DNA of 21,938 nucleotides from an uncultured Bacilli bacterium (GTDB taxonomy: Bacteria; Bacillota_I; Bacilli_A; RF39; UBA660): NCBI GenBank assembly GCA_947588975.1, contig CANQAF010000015.1:1-21938 (forward strand). Direction: 5' to 3'. Below, piece after piece: positions 7,151 through 13,499 of the stretch; the first letter of the stretch is position 1, and each line of letters opens with the position of its first letter. The position numbers were made by a program, and so were the translations under genes. Below the pieces are notes generated by a model. It was not told where the DNA came from. It ran no database searches and saw only the letters and a program-made list of their open reading frames with translations.

Positions 7151-7180
7151 AAAAAGAAAAAAAAGCATTATTCTGCTTTT
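7151..7180 (-). terminator. Rho-independent terminator of rpmE
   Basis: AAAAGCA/TGCTTTT stem (7174-7180 with 7161-7167), 6-base loop that contains the rpmE stop codon (7168-7170), then TTTTCTTTTT. Confidence 0.8.
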
Positions 7181-7389
7181 TCACTATTTTGATTTAATCC
7201 ATATTTACGATTAAATTTTTCAACACGTCCAGTCTTTGCAACTGCACCTTGCACTCCCGTATAAAATGGGTGGCATTTATCGCAAGTTTCAATATGTAAT
7301 TCTGGCTTATTTGATCTTACAGTAAATGTATTCCCACAAGCACATGTTACTTTTGTATCCATGTATTCTGGATGTATTCCTTTTTTCAT
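7168..7389 (-). CDS. rpmE: Large-subunit ribosomal protein bL31 (zinc-binding type)
   Basis: 73 residues. bL31 bridges the two ribosomal subunits. The start MKKGIHPEY is the normal L31 N-terminus and follows GGGAGGAG at good distance. A longer in-frame ATG at 7425 would add 12 residues (MTKCRHGGRRRH) encoded by the leader hairpin and RBS, so it is rejected. Four cysteines at 16, 18, 36 and 39 (CAC..., CDKC) form the zinc site, so this is the C+ form, which in Bacillus is the zinc-replete version and can be exchanged for the C- form when zinc is scarce. The family tail FNRKYGL is present, with a short extra acidic end. It is monocistronic, with promoter, structured leader and terminator all visible. 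Confidence 0.95.
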   Translation of the reverse strand: MKKGIHPEYMDTKVTCACGNTFTVRSNKPELHIETCDKCHPFYTGVQGAVAKTGRVEKFNRKYGLNQNSEKAE

Positions 7390-7407
7390 ATGTCTTCTCC
7401 TCCCGCC

Positions 7408-7425
7408 ATGACGACATTTCGTCAT
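7408..7425 (-). promoter_or_regulatory. Leader hairpin of rpmE, candidate L31 autoregulatory element
   Basis: ATGACGA and TCGTCAT pair perfectly (7 bp, loop AATG) a few bases upstream of the SD (7397-7404). The predicted transcript start is near 7438, so the hairpin fills most of the roughly 50-base leader. L31 leader motifs are known in several bacterial groups; whether this is one of them was not tested. Confidence 0.5.
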
Positions 7426-7444
7426 AGAAATCTAATTCTTATAT

Positions 7445-7473
7445 AGTATATCAATGATTCATTCAAAAAGCAA
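7445..7473 (-). promoter_or_regulatory. Sigma-A type promoter of rpmE
   Basis: TTGCTT (7468-7473), 17-base spacer, TATACT (7445-7450). The -35 box overlaps the 3' end of the SGNH gene. Confidence 0.65.
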
Positions 7474-8155
7474 GTATTTTTTTCAAGACATGCGCGTCAA
7501 TCTGATGTTTCATTTGTTCATAAATTTTTTGATATTGTTTTTTATCTGGTAATCTATTTTCCATTGTATTGTTTGACATAATATTAGTAATATCTATAAC
7601 ATCTATATCATAGATAAGAGCTAAATCATTTAATTTGTGATTCATATAATCAAATATTTCATTATATTGATCATCATAACAGTTGTAATAACTAATGAAC
7701 ATAATATCTTCCTTACAATACTCACGCATTAATTCAAACAATTCCTCTAAATCTACCAAAACCTGATCCATGTATTCATAACTTTCTCTTGGAGACGATG
7801 TTGTAATTTTATAATAAATATCATTTGTTCCAATTGATAGTGTCACTAAATCTGCCTTAATCAATGCATTTTTTAATGAAATATTTGTATGATTACTAAA
7901 TACTTTACGGTTATCTTGGATGTCTCTAATTAAATCGGTAGTACGATAATCACTATTAGAAAATTCAGAAACATATTTTTCTAATTTATTTTTAGATTGA
8001 AAATAATCCTTTATCAGTAGACCATAATTATTATCCTCCATAGTAATAGAGTCTCCAATATTTAAATAATATATCTTACGATCTAAAGTAGTTAAATAAA
8101 TGATAAATACTAATACAGTTATAACTAATATAAAGAAAATTTTGTTCCATTTCAT
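7463..8155 (-). CDS. SGNH/GDSL-hydrolase-fold protein with an N-terminal membrane anchor, catalytic His not found
   Basis: 230 residues. A signal anchor covers about 5-22, then an extracellular SGNH domain. Block I is LNIGDSIT with the nucleophile Ser36, and block III is SIGTNDIYY with Gly109/Asn111. SGNH proteins are esterases, lipases or wall deacetylases. The last block, normally D-x-x-H followed by GY, reads LPDKKQYQKIY (202-212): the Asp and the Tyr align but the His is replaced by Gln or Lys. It may be inactive, or use a different base. It follows murA with a terminator in between and the ribosome site GGAGGTA, so it may be expressed by read-through from murA. I see no strong promoter of its own. 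Exact substrate unknown. Confidence 0.7.
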   Translation of the reverse strand: MKWNKIFFILVITVLVFIIYLTTLDRKIYYLNIGDSITMEDNNYGLLIKDYFQSKNKLEKYVSEFSNSDYRTTDLIRDIQDNRKVFSNHTNISLKNALIKADLVTLSIGTNDIYYKITTSSPRESYEYMDQVLVDLEELFELMREYCKEDIMFISYYNCYDDQYNEIFDYMNHKLNDLALIYDIDVIDITNIMSNNTMENRLPDKKQYQKIYEQMKHQIDAHVLKKILAF

Positions 8156-8167
8156 GTAAATACCTCC

Positions 8168-8196
8168 AAAATAAAAAGCAGATTTTAATCTACTTT
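8168..8196 (-). terminator. Rho-independent terminator of murA
   Basis: A 9-bp stem with one G-U pair (8188-8196 with 8175-8183), 4-base loop, then TTTATTTT on the minus strand. It starts 3 bases after the murA stop region and ends right at the ribosome site of the SGNH gene. Confidence 0.7.
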
Positions 8197-8198
8197 CA

Positions 8199-9452
8199 TT
8201 ATATTTCTTCTAGGTCAATTTTAGCACCCACTGATTTTAATTTTTCCACAATATTCTCATATCCCCTTAAAACATGCTCAATCGCTGTAATTGTAGTGGT
8301 CCCTTCGGCAATTAATGCTGCCAATATCATACATGCACCTGCCCTTAAATCGGTTGCAGTAACAGATGAGCCTTTTAAAGGCGTTTTTCCATTAATGACT
8401 ATTTTTTGGCCATCAATTACAATATCTGCTCCCATTTGATTTAAATAAGGTATATTTTTGAATCGATTTTCATATATTGTTTCTTCTAAGATAGATTTCC
8501 CATCACACTGTGTTAACAGAGCGGTAATAGGTTGTTGCAAATCTGTTGCAAATCCTGGATATCCTAATGTTTTAATATGTACTGGTTTTTTATTATCTAT
8601 TGCTGAAATAGTAATTGAATCTCTCTTTATTGTTAAAGGGTATCCCATTTCACTTAATTTATTCGTTAAAGCTTCAATATGAGCGGGAATCATATTTTGA
8701 ATGGTAAGTTGATCACCTATTAAAGCCCCTGCAATTAAGTATGTTCCTGCCTCAATTCGGTCTGGAATTACCTCTGTAAAACATCCATGTAAATGTTCCA
8801 CACCAGTAATTTTTATAGTACTAGTACCTGCTCCGGTAATTCTTGCGCCCATTTGATTTAAAAACGTTGCAACGCTAACAATTTCTGGTTCTTTTGCAGC
8901 ATTATCAATTGTAGTAATGCCTTCTGACTTTACTGCTACTAACATTGCGTTTACTGTTGCGCCAACGCTTGGCATATCTAAATAAATATTAGCTCCCTTT
9001 AATTTTTCAGCTGTAATGGTATATTTATTATCCTCTTCTACTACTTTTGCACCTAGAAGCTCAAACGCTTTCAATGTTTGATCAATTGGTCTAGCGCCAA
9101 TTGAACAACCTCCAGGAAAATACATTTCAACTTTTTTATATTTACCTAATAATGCCGACATAAAATAATAAGATGCTCTTAATTTAGTGGAAATATTTTG
9201 TGGGATTTCTTTATTTTCAATTTGAGAAGCATCAATTTCCATATAGTCTTCACTTCTAGTTACTTTTGCACCTAAATAATTTAATATTTCATTGATAGCA
9301 TCTATATCAGATATATTTGGAATATTACTAATTTTAACAGGTTCATCAGATAAAATAGAGGCTGGTATCAATGCAACTGCACTGTTTTTTGCACCACTAA
9401 TTGTAATGGTTCCACTCAACTTATGTCCGCCTTCTACCTTCATTTGTTTCAT
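8199..9452 (-). CDS. murA: UDP-N-acetylglucosamine 1-carboxyvinyltransferase
   Basis: 417 residues, full length. MurA transfers enolpyruvate from PEP to UDP-GlcNAc, the first committed step of peptidoglycan synthesis. Visible: SGAKNS (19-24) with Lys22 and Asn23, LRASYYFMSALLG (91-103), the catalytic-loop cysteine at 116 in PGGCSIGARPIDQ, PDRIEAGTY, and GYPGFATDLQQP. Cys116 is the residue fosfomycin would alkylate. The LRASYY.M.ALLG segment resembles the MurZ/MurAB (second) paralogue of Bacillota more than MurAA. AGGAGG precedes ATG 9452. It has its own promoter and a 58-base leader with a small hairpin just before the SD. Confidence 0.96.
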   Translation of the reverse strand: MKQMKVEGGHKLSGTITISGAKNSAVALIPASILSDEPVKISNIPNISDIDAINEILNYLGAKVTRSEDYMEIDASQIENKEIPQNISTKLRASYYFMSALLGKYKKVEMYFPGGCSIGARPIDQTLKAFELLGAKVVEEDNKYTITAEKLKGANIYLDMPSVGATVNAMLVAVKSEGITTIDNAAKEPEIVSVATFLNQMGARITGAGTSTIKITGVEHLHGCFTEVIPDRIEAGTYLIAGALIGDQLTIQNMIPAHIEALTNKLSEMGYPLTIKRDSITISAIDNKKPVHIKTLGYPGFATDLQQPITALLTQCDGKSILEETIYENRFKNIPYLNQMGADIVIDGQKIVINGKTPLKGSSVTATDLRAGACMILAALIAEGTTTITAIEHVLRGYENIVEKLKSVGAKIDLEEI

Positions 9453-9466
9453 ATAATCCTCCTGCC

Positions 9467-9482
9467 CTATTTTATGAAATAG
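9467..9482 (-). promoter_or_regulatory. Small hairpin in the murA leader
   Basis: CTATTT-CATA-AAATAG on the minus strand, a 6-bp AU-rich stem just upstream of the SD. Weak; may be chance in AT-rich DNA. Confidence 0.3.
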
Positions 9483-9516
9483 AAAATTTACGGTTACTAC
9501 TTCATTAGTCTATTTT

Positions 9517-9545
9517 AGTATAATATTTTTTCAAAAAAAAGGCAA
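9517..9545 (-). promoter_or_regulatory. Sigma-A type promoter of murA
   Basis: TTGCCT (9540-9545), 17-base spacer, TATACT (9517-9522). Same layout as the rpmE promoter. The spacer contains an 8-T tract that may also serve as the U-tract of a weak mntP terminator. Confidence 0.6.
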
Positions 9546-9575
9546 GTAGGCTTATCTTGTTAAAATATATAGGTA

Positions 9576-10106
9576 TTACATTAAATAAAAGATCCCTATA
9601 AGAATTAGAAAAATCCCTCCAATACGAGTAGAAATATGCCCAACCATATTATTTATTTTTTTACCTAAATAAAGTCCCACATATGTAAACAAAAAGCTAG
9701 TGATTGAAAATATAACAGAACAGATAATCGGTTTACTATATATAGCATGTAGTCCCAATCCAACTGAGAAACTATCCAAACTGACTGCTAACCCAAAAAA
9801 TAATAATTCGCTAAACTTCATAAAATGAATCGCACGTGTTTCCTTAAAAGATTCTATAATCATTTCAATACCTATAACCAATAATACTAAAAATACAACT
9901 GTATCTGGTTGAATAGGCAAAAATTCTAAAATCTTATTTCCGATCCACATTCCAATTAATGGCATAAAAAAATGATAAGTTCCTACAATTAAGGATAACA
10001 ATCGAATTACTTTTTTATCTAAATTTAAAGTTCCATATGCTAACGATAGGGAAAAAGCATCCATACTTAAACTGATTGCAATTATAATAACCATTATGAG
10101 TGACAT
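9576..10106 (-). CDS. mntP: MntP-family (DUF204) membrane protein, putative manganese exporter
   Basis: 176 residues with six membrane helices arranged as two repeats. Each repeat starts with a related motif, SLSMDAFSLSLAYG (12-25) and AVSLDSFSVGLGL; the intramembrane Asp of each is the conserved feature of MntP. MntP exports Mn(II). The related sporulation protein YtaF is the main alternative, and sequence alone does not fully separate them. It lies directly after spoIIR, an arrangement similar to the spoIIR...ywlD(mntP) region I recall in Bacillus subtilis. The ribosome site AGGGGG is about 11 bases upstream, longer than usual, and is partly held in a 15-bp inverted repeat that ends exactly on the start codon. 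No promoter is visible between spoIIR and this gene. Confidence 0.75.
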   Translation of the reverse strand: MSLIMVIIIAISLSMDAFSLSLAYGTLNLDKKVIRLLSLIVGTYHFFMPLIGMWIGNKILEFLPIQPDTVVFLVLLVIGIEMIIESFKETRAIHFMKFSELLFFGLAVSLDSFSVGLGLHAIYSKPIICSVIFSITSFLFTYVGLYLGKKINNMVGHISTRIGGIFLILIGIFYLM

Positions 10107-10155
10107 AAAAAATATACCCCCTAAAACAGTTTACTTTGAAGGTATATTTTTTATG
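10104..10155 (-). promoter_or_regulatory. 15-bp perfect inverted repeat between spoIIR and mntP, possible attenuator
   Basis: CATAAAAAATATACC (10141-10155) and GGTATATTTTTTATG (10104-10118) pair perfectly around a 22-base loop. The last three bases of the second arm are the mntP start codon, and the mntP SD spans the loop/stem junction. The inner 7 bp (ATATACC/GGTATAT) followed by TTTTTT also has the form of an intrinsic terminator for spoIIR. Confidence 0.65.
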
Positions 10156-10161
10156 ATTTTT

Positions 10162-10683
10162 TTATAAATATTTATCAATTAACTCTTGAATAAAGAATTT
10201 ATATTCTACATCTTCGCTTTCTTCTGCTTCCAGTAAACATAATGGGGGAAATAAAACGCACCACCAATTATCTCCTTCTCCTGCACCTAATGTTACTACA
10301 AGCGATTCATAATATCCTTCATTATATGTAATCCCTTTGTATGTTTTTTCTGGAAAGTAATTTCTGCCAAATGACAATTGATATCCTTGATTATAATTAG
10401 ATTCTTTTAAAATATTATCCACATTAATACGAATCGTATCCATCTCATTTGTCAACTTTTCTCTTGCTTCTTCAATTCCCTTTGTATCTTTTAATAATGT
10501 ATATAATTCTTTTTGTAGTACATCTCTTACTTGATATTTAATTGCTTGATCTTCCTCGGAGTTACTGTTAGGAATTACTCGGAAACGAATTGCCTCTTCA
10601 GGAATAATACTAGCAGTTGTTTGCGCATGAAAGAACATGGAATATATAAAGATTAATACTAAAATTATTAAAGACTTTTTCAT
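10162..10683 (-). CDS. spoIIR: Stage II sporulation protein R
   Basis: 173 residues with an N-terminal signal sequence at about 3-20. SpoIIR is made in the forespore, exported into the intermembrane space and triggers SpoIIGA to process pro-sigma-E in the mother cell. The diagnostic blocks are present: IRFRVIPNSNSEEDQAIKYQVRD (32-54) and SLVVTLGAGEGDNWWCVLFPPLC (127-149). Bacillus SpoIIR is about 224 residues; here the tail after PPLC is short, as in many other spore formers. The ribosome site AGAGGTGG lies 5 bases before ATG. It is preceded by the rlmH terminator and a sigma-F-like box. It is possibly followed by mntP on the same transcript. Confidence 0.95.
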   Translation of the reverse strand: MKKSLIILVLIFIYSMFFHAQTTASIIPEEAIRFRVIPNSNSEEDQAIKYQVRDVLQKELYTLLKDTKGIEEAREKLTNEMDTIRINVDNILKESNYNQGYQLSFGRNYFPEKTYKGITYNEGYYESLVVTLGAGEGDNWWCVLFPPLCLLEAEESEDVEYKFFIQELIDKYL

Positions 10684-10699
10684 TTTTCCACCTCTATTT

Positions 10700-10728
10700 T
10701 CTTTTGTACTAAAAAAAAATATGTATAC
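10700..10728 (-). promoter_or_regulatory. Candidate sigma-F type promoter of spoIIR
   Basis: GTATA (10724-10728), 14-base spacer, GTACAAAAGA (10700-10709). The -10 half matches GGnnAnAHTR less well than that of spoIIQ, but the shared core GnnCAAAA, the identical spacer and the same distance to the start (26 versus 27 bases) support it. Confidence 0.48.
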
Positions 10729-10763
10729 ATTTTTTTAATGCATTTTGAATCACTTTTTGCGAC

Positions 10764-10788
10764 AAAAAAAGAATCTAAATAGATTCTT
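10764..10788 (-). terminator. Rho-independent terminator of the DHH-rplI-dnaB-M23-walJ-rlmH operon
   Basis: AAGAATCT/AGATTCTT perfect stem (10781-10788 with 10069+ i.e. 10769-10776), 4-base loop, then seven T on the minus strand. It begins 8 bases past the rlmH stop. Confidence 0.88.
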
Positions 10789-10795
10789 CATATAA

Positions 10796-11251
10796 TTACT
10801 TATGATAAGATTCATGGTTTAAAATACGATAAGAACGATATATCTGTTCTAATAAAAGTACTCGAAACAATTGATGAGGGAATGTCATACGTGAAAAGGA
10901 TAATGCCAAATTAGCTATTTGTTTAATATCATCATGTAATCCATATGATCCACCAATTATAAATGTTATATTAGAATGATGTTGTTGTATTTGATCAATA
11001 GTCTTTGATAACTCAATTGAACTAAGCATTTCCCCTTCAATTTCTAATGTAATAATGTAATCTTTATCCTGAAGGTACTTTTGTATTTTTTCTTTCTCAA
11101 TTGTTAGATTTTTTTCAATATTTTCATCATTGCTATCTGGTATTTCTATTATTTCTATTTTTGTATATTTGCTTAATCTTTTTTGATATTCAGATACTGC
11201 ATCAGACAAATATTTCTCTTTTATTTTACCAACACATATAATCTTAATCAT
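10796..11251 (-). CDS. rlmH: 23S rRNA (pseudouridine1915-N3)-methyltransferase
   Basis: 151 residues, slightly shorter than the usual 155-159. RlmH is a SPOUT methyltransferase that methylates pseudouridine 1915 in helix 69 of 23S rRNA on assembled ribosomes. The SAM-binding knot is clear: FIIGGSYGL (97-105), then LSFSRMTFPHQLFRVLLLEQIYRSYRI (117-143) and the conserved C-terminal YHK (149-151). It overlaps the end of walJ by 4 bases (ATGA) and closes the operon. Confidence 0.97.
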   Translation of the reverse strand: MIKIICVGKIKEKYLSDAVSEYQKRLSKYTKIEIIEIPDSNDENIEKNLTIEKEKIQKYLQDKDYIITLEIEGEMLSSIELSKTIDQIQQHHSNITFIIGGSYGLHDDIKQIANLALSFSRMTFPHQLFRVLLLEQIYRSYRILNHESYHK

Positions 11252-12012
11252 ACTTCAATTAACTCCGTTCTTTCTTTTTGAGTCGCTATTATAATATGTT
11301 CTACTTTCTGTCCTTCTTTATCTAAAGCTGAGCGGAGAGTTTGTAATGCAAGTTCACTAGTATTATTATCTTCACTTAAGTGAGCTAAAATAATTCCCTC
11401 CGTTGCCTCTCCAACAAAATGGGATAAATAGTAAGATGAATCTTGATTAGATAAATGGCCTCTATCTCCTAAAATTCTTTGCTTAACAGGATATGGATAA
11501 GTACCATTCATTAACATTTCTACATCATGATTGCTTTCCATGATATATAGACTTCTATTTTGTAAATGTTTATGATTTTTGTAATGAATATAACCTGTAT
11601 CTGTAATGTATACGACAGACTTCTTACCACTTTCTAAAATATAACCATTGGAATCTGCTACATCATGAGATGTTTTAATTATTTTGATGGCAATGTCATT
11701 GATTTCAAAATCTGAGTTGATCCATTCATAATTTGAAATTACCATGAGTGTACTCAATTCCTCATACATTTTTTGAGTTAAATATATTTTAGGATTATAT
11801 TTTTTAATAAATACACGTAATCCGCCAACATGATCCACGTGCGTATGTGTAATCAAAATTCCATCGATTTGTTTAGGATTTACACAAATCTCTTGTAGCT
11901 TTTTTTCTACATATGCGCAGCTAGGCCCTAAATCAATTAATAATGAAGTTGTAGGGGATGCAACATAAGTTGCATTCCCTTTACTACCACTGGCTAATAC
12001 ACATACTCTCAT
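11248..12012 (-). CDS. walJ: WalJ/YycJ-type metallo-beta-lactamase-fold hydrolase
   Basis: 254 residues. The N-terminus MRVCVLASGSKGNATYV is the YycJ signature. Metal ligands are present: THTHVDH (55-61), SHD in the middle, DTGY, and the late RGHLSN segment. In Bacilli YycJ (WalJ) lies in the walRK operon; its enzymatic role is unclear, with suggested nuclease activity and a link to coordination of replication and division. Here walRK are not in the window; the gene instead follows a wall peptidase and precedes rlmH, as in the walJ...rlmH part of the usual locus. ATGA overlaps on both sides imply translational coupling with its neighbours. Confidence 0.9.
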   Translation of the reverse strand: MRVCVLASGSKGNATYVASPTTSLLIDLGPSCAYVEKKLQEICVNPKQIDGILITHTHVDHVGGLRVFIKKYNPKIYLTQKMYEELSTLMVISNYEWINSDFEINDIAIKIIKTSHDVADSNGYILESGKKSVVYITDTGYIHYKNHKHLQNRSLYIMESNHDVEMLMNGTYPYPVKQRILGDRGHLSNQDSSYYLSHFVGEATEGIILAHLSEDNNTSELALQTLRSALDKEGQKVEHIIIATQKERTELIEV

Positions 12013-13490
12013 AAGCCAAATACCTGTGGGTACATTATTCTAGGGTCGATTAAACCTGCATAACCGTTACGCCATGGATATACATTTTTCCATACCTCTA
12101 AATGTAGATGGCATCCAGTTGCAGCACCGGTATCACCGATTAATCCGATTGTTTCCCCACGACTAACTACATCACCTTTTTGTGCTATAATCCTTGACAT
12201 ATGATTATAACAAGTATAATAACCATTATTATGATTAATACATACATAATTACCATTTGCTTGTCGATAACCTGATTCTACTACACGTCCATTCGTAACA
12301 GCATATATTGGAGAACCACATCCTGTACCAGCTAAATCAAGTCCAGTATGATATTCACGTTGTCCAGTCCATGGATTTGGGCGATATCCGAATCGAGAGG
12401 ATACTGTCCATCCACTTGGTAATGTTGGCCAATACCAATTCGTAGTGCTACCAACATCATATGGATCTTTTGTTCCTTGCATTACAATTTCATTTACCAT
12501 TGGTTTTAATTCCTCTTTTTGAATAGGAATAATATATTCAATTGTTCCATTTACTGTTTTCATTCTTTGACTAACACGTTCTAAGCCATTTTCACCTTGT
12601 TGAATCACTCTACTTGTACCTTTTTCTTCTGTTTCGTCATATTCATAATTTGTTTGATAACGAGTTTCTTGATCTTCTACTACATAAGCTTCATATGCAA
12701 TAGAAACTTGTGGATTGGTCATTTCAATAATTACTTCTTGTCCTGGAAATAATAAATTTTTTTCACTTGTGAATTGTGTATTAGAAATTAAAAATTCCTC
12801 TACACTAATTTGATTTTCAGCAACAATATCTGTAATTGTTTCTCCAATTTTAACGATATGAGTTTCTTGCTTTCTATCCGCTCCAAACACTAAAAACTGT
12901 GATAAATCTTCTATACTTGTATATATCTTTTCGGTTACTGGAATATTTGTTTTCTTAGTAGTAATAGACTCTTCTACATAAATATCTTCAATAATTTTAC
13001 CTGTAGTTGTGATTTCAGACTGTGTATTTTCCATATAGCTAGTATAATCTTCTGTTCCCACAAAAGTACGCATTGTTGTACGTATAGCCTCATCAAAAAT
13101 ATTCTTGTCCGTTACATATATTTGAATTACACGATCATCTTTTCGTAATGTAAATTGATAACCAGGAACTGTAAACGATTCTTTATCTACTAATTGTTTA
13201 TATACATCTTTCACACTATCAACCTTATCAGAATAGGTTGTAATACGCTTAATTTGTAAACCTTGGGGTGCATTTACAGTTGATACTTGATATTTTTCTT
13301 TATATGATTCATTTTGCTTATTGATATAATCTTCTAACTCCTCTTTTGAAGAAATGACTCCTATTTCTTCATCTTTTAGATATACCTTATAATAAGTACC
13401 TGGATCTTGAGGTTGTTTATAGTTAAATGCAAGTAAAAAAATAACTATACTTAATAGAATAATACCAATTATAATGATATTTCGTTTCAT
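12009..13490 (-). CDS. Membrane-anchored LysM-G5-M23 peptidoglycan endopeptidase
   Basis: 493 residues. Order of parts: signal anchor 4-22; an extracellular region of no clear family at about 30-205; LysM domain 210-256 (THIVKIGETITDIV...FPGQEVII), which binds glycan; G5-like domain about 262-341 (EDQETRYQTNYEYDETEEKG...VNEIVMQGT); then an M23 LytM domain 355-493. The zinc site is intact: H381 and D385 in YHTGLDLAG, and CHLHLEVW with H461 and H463, plus NH at 429-430. It should therefore be an active endopeptidase that cuts peptide cross-links, in contrast to the degenerate SpoIIQ here. It is the fourth gene of the operon, 9 bases after dnaB, in the slot where walHI or htrA lie in Bacillus. 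A role in growth or division wall turnover is inferred from context. Confidence 0.9.
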   Translation of the reverse strand: MKRNIIIIGIILLSIVIFLLAFNYKQPQDPGTYYKVYLKDEEIGVISSKEELEDYINKQNESYKEKYQVSTVNAPQGLQIKRITTYSDKVDSVKDVYKQLVDKESFTVPGYQFTLRKDDRVIQIYVTDKNIFDEAIRTTMRTFVGTEDYTSYMENTQSEITTTGKIIEDIYVEESITTKKTNIPVTEKIYTSIEDLSQFLVFGADRKQETHIVKIGETITDIVAENQISVEEFLISNTQFTSEKNLLFPGQEVIIEMTNPQVSIAYEAYVVEDQETRYQTNYEYDETEEKGTSRVIQQGENGLERVSQRMKTVNGTIEYIIPIQKEELKPMVNEIVMQGTKDPYDVGSTTNWYWPTLPSGWTVSSRFGYRPNPWTGQREYHTGLDLAGTGCGSPIYAVTNGRVVESGYRQANGNYVCINHNNGYYTCYNHMSRIIAQKGDVVSRGETIGLIGDTGAATGCHLHLEVWKNVYPWRNGYAGLIDPRIMYPQVFGL

Positions 13491-13499
13491 AATATCACC

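Noticed and set aside
9541..9575. Terminator after mntP (short CAAG/CTTG stem before eight T)
   Set aside because: The stem is 4 bp with mismatches inside; the T tract is better explained as spacer of the murA promoter. It might still terminate weakly.
10104..10161. yybP-ykoY manganese riboswitch before mntP
   Set aside because: The gap to spoIIR is only 55 bases and the conserved internal loops of that riboswitch are not present; only a simple inverted repeat is seen.
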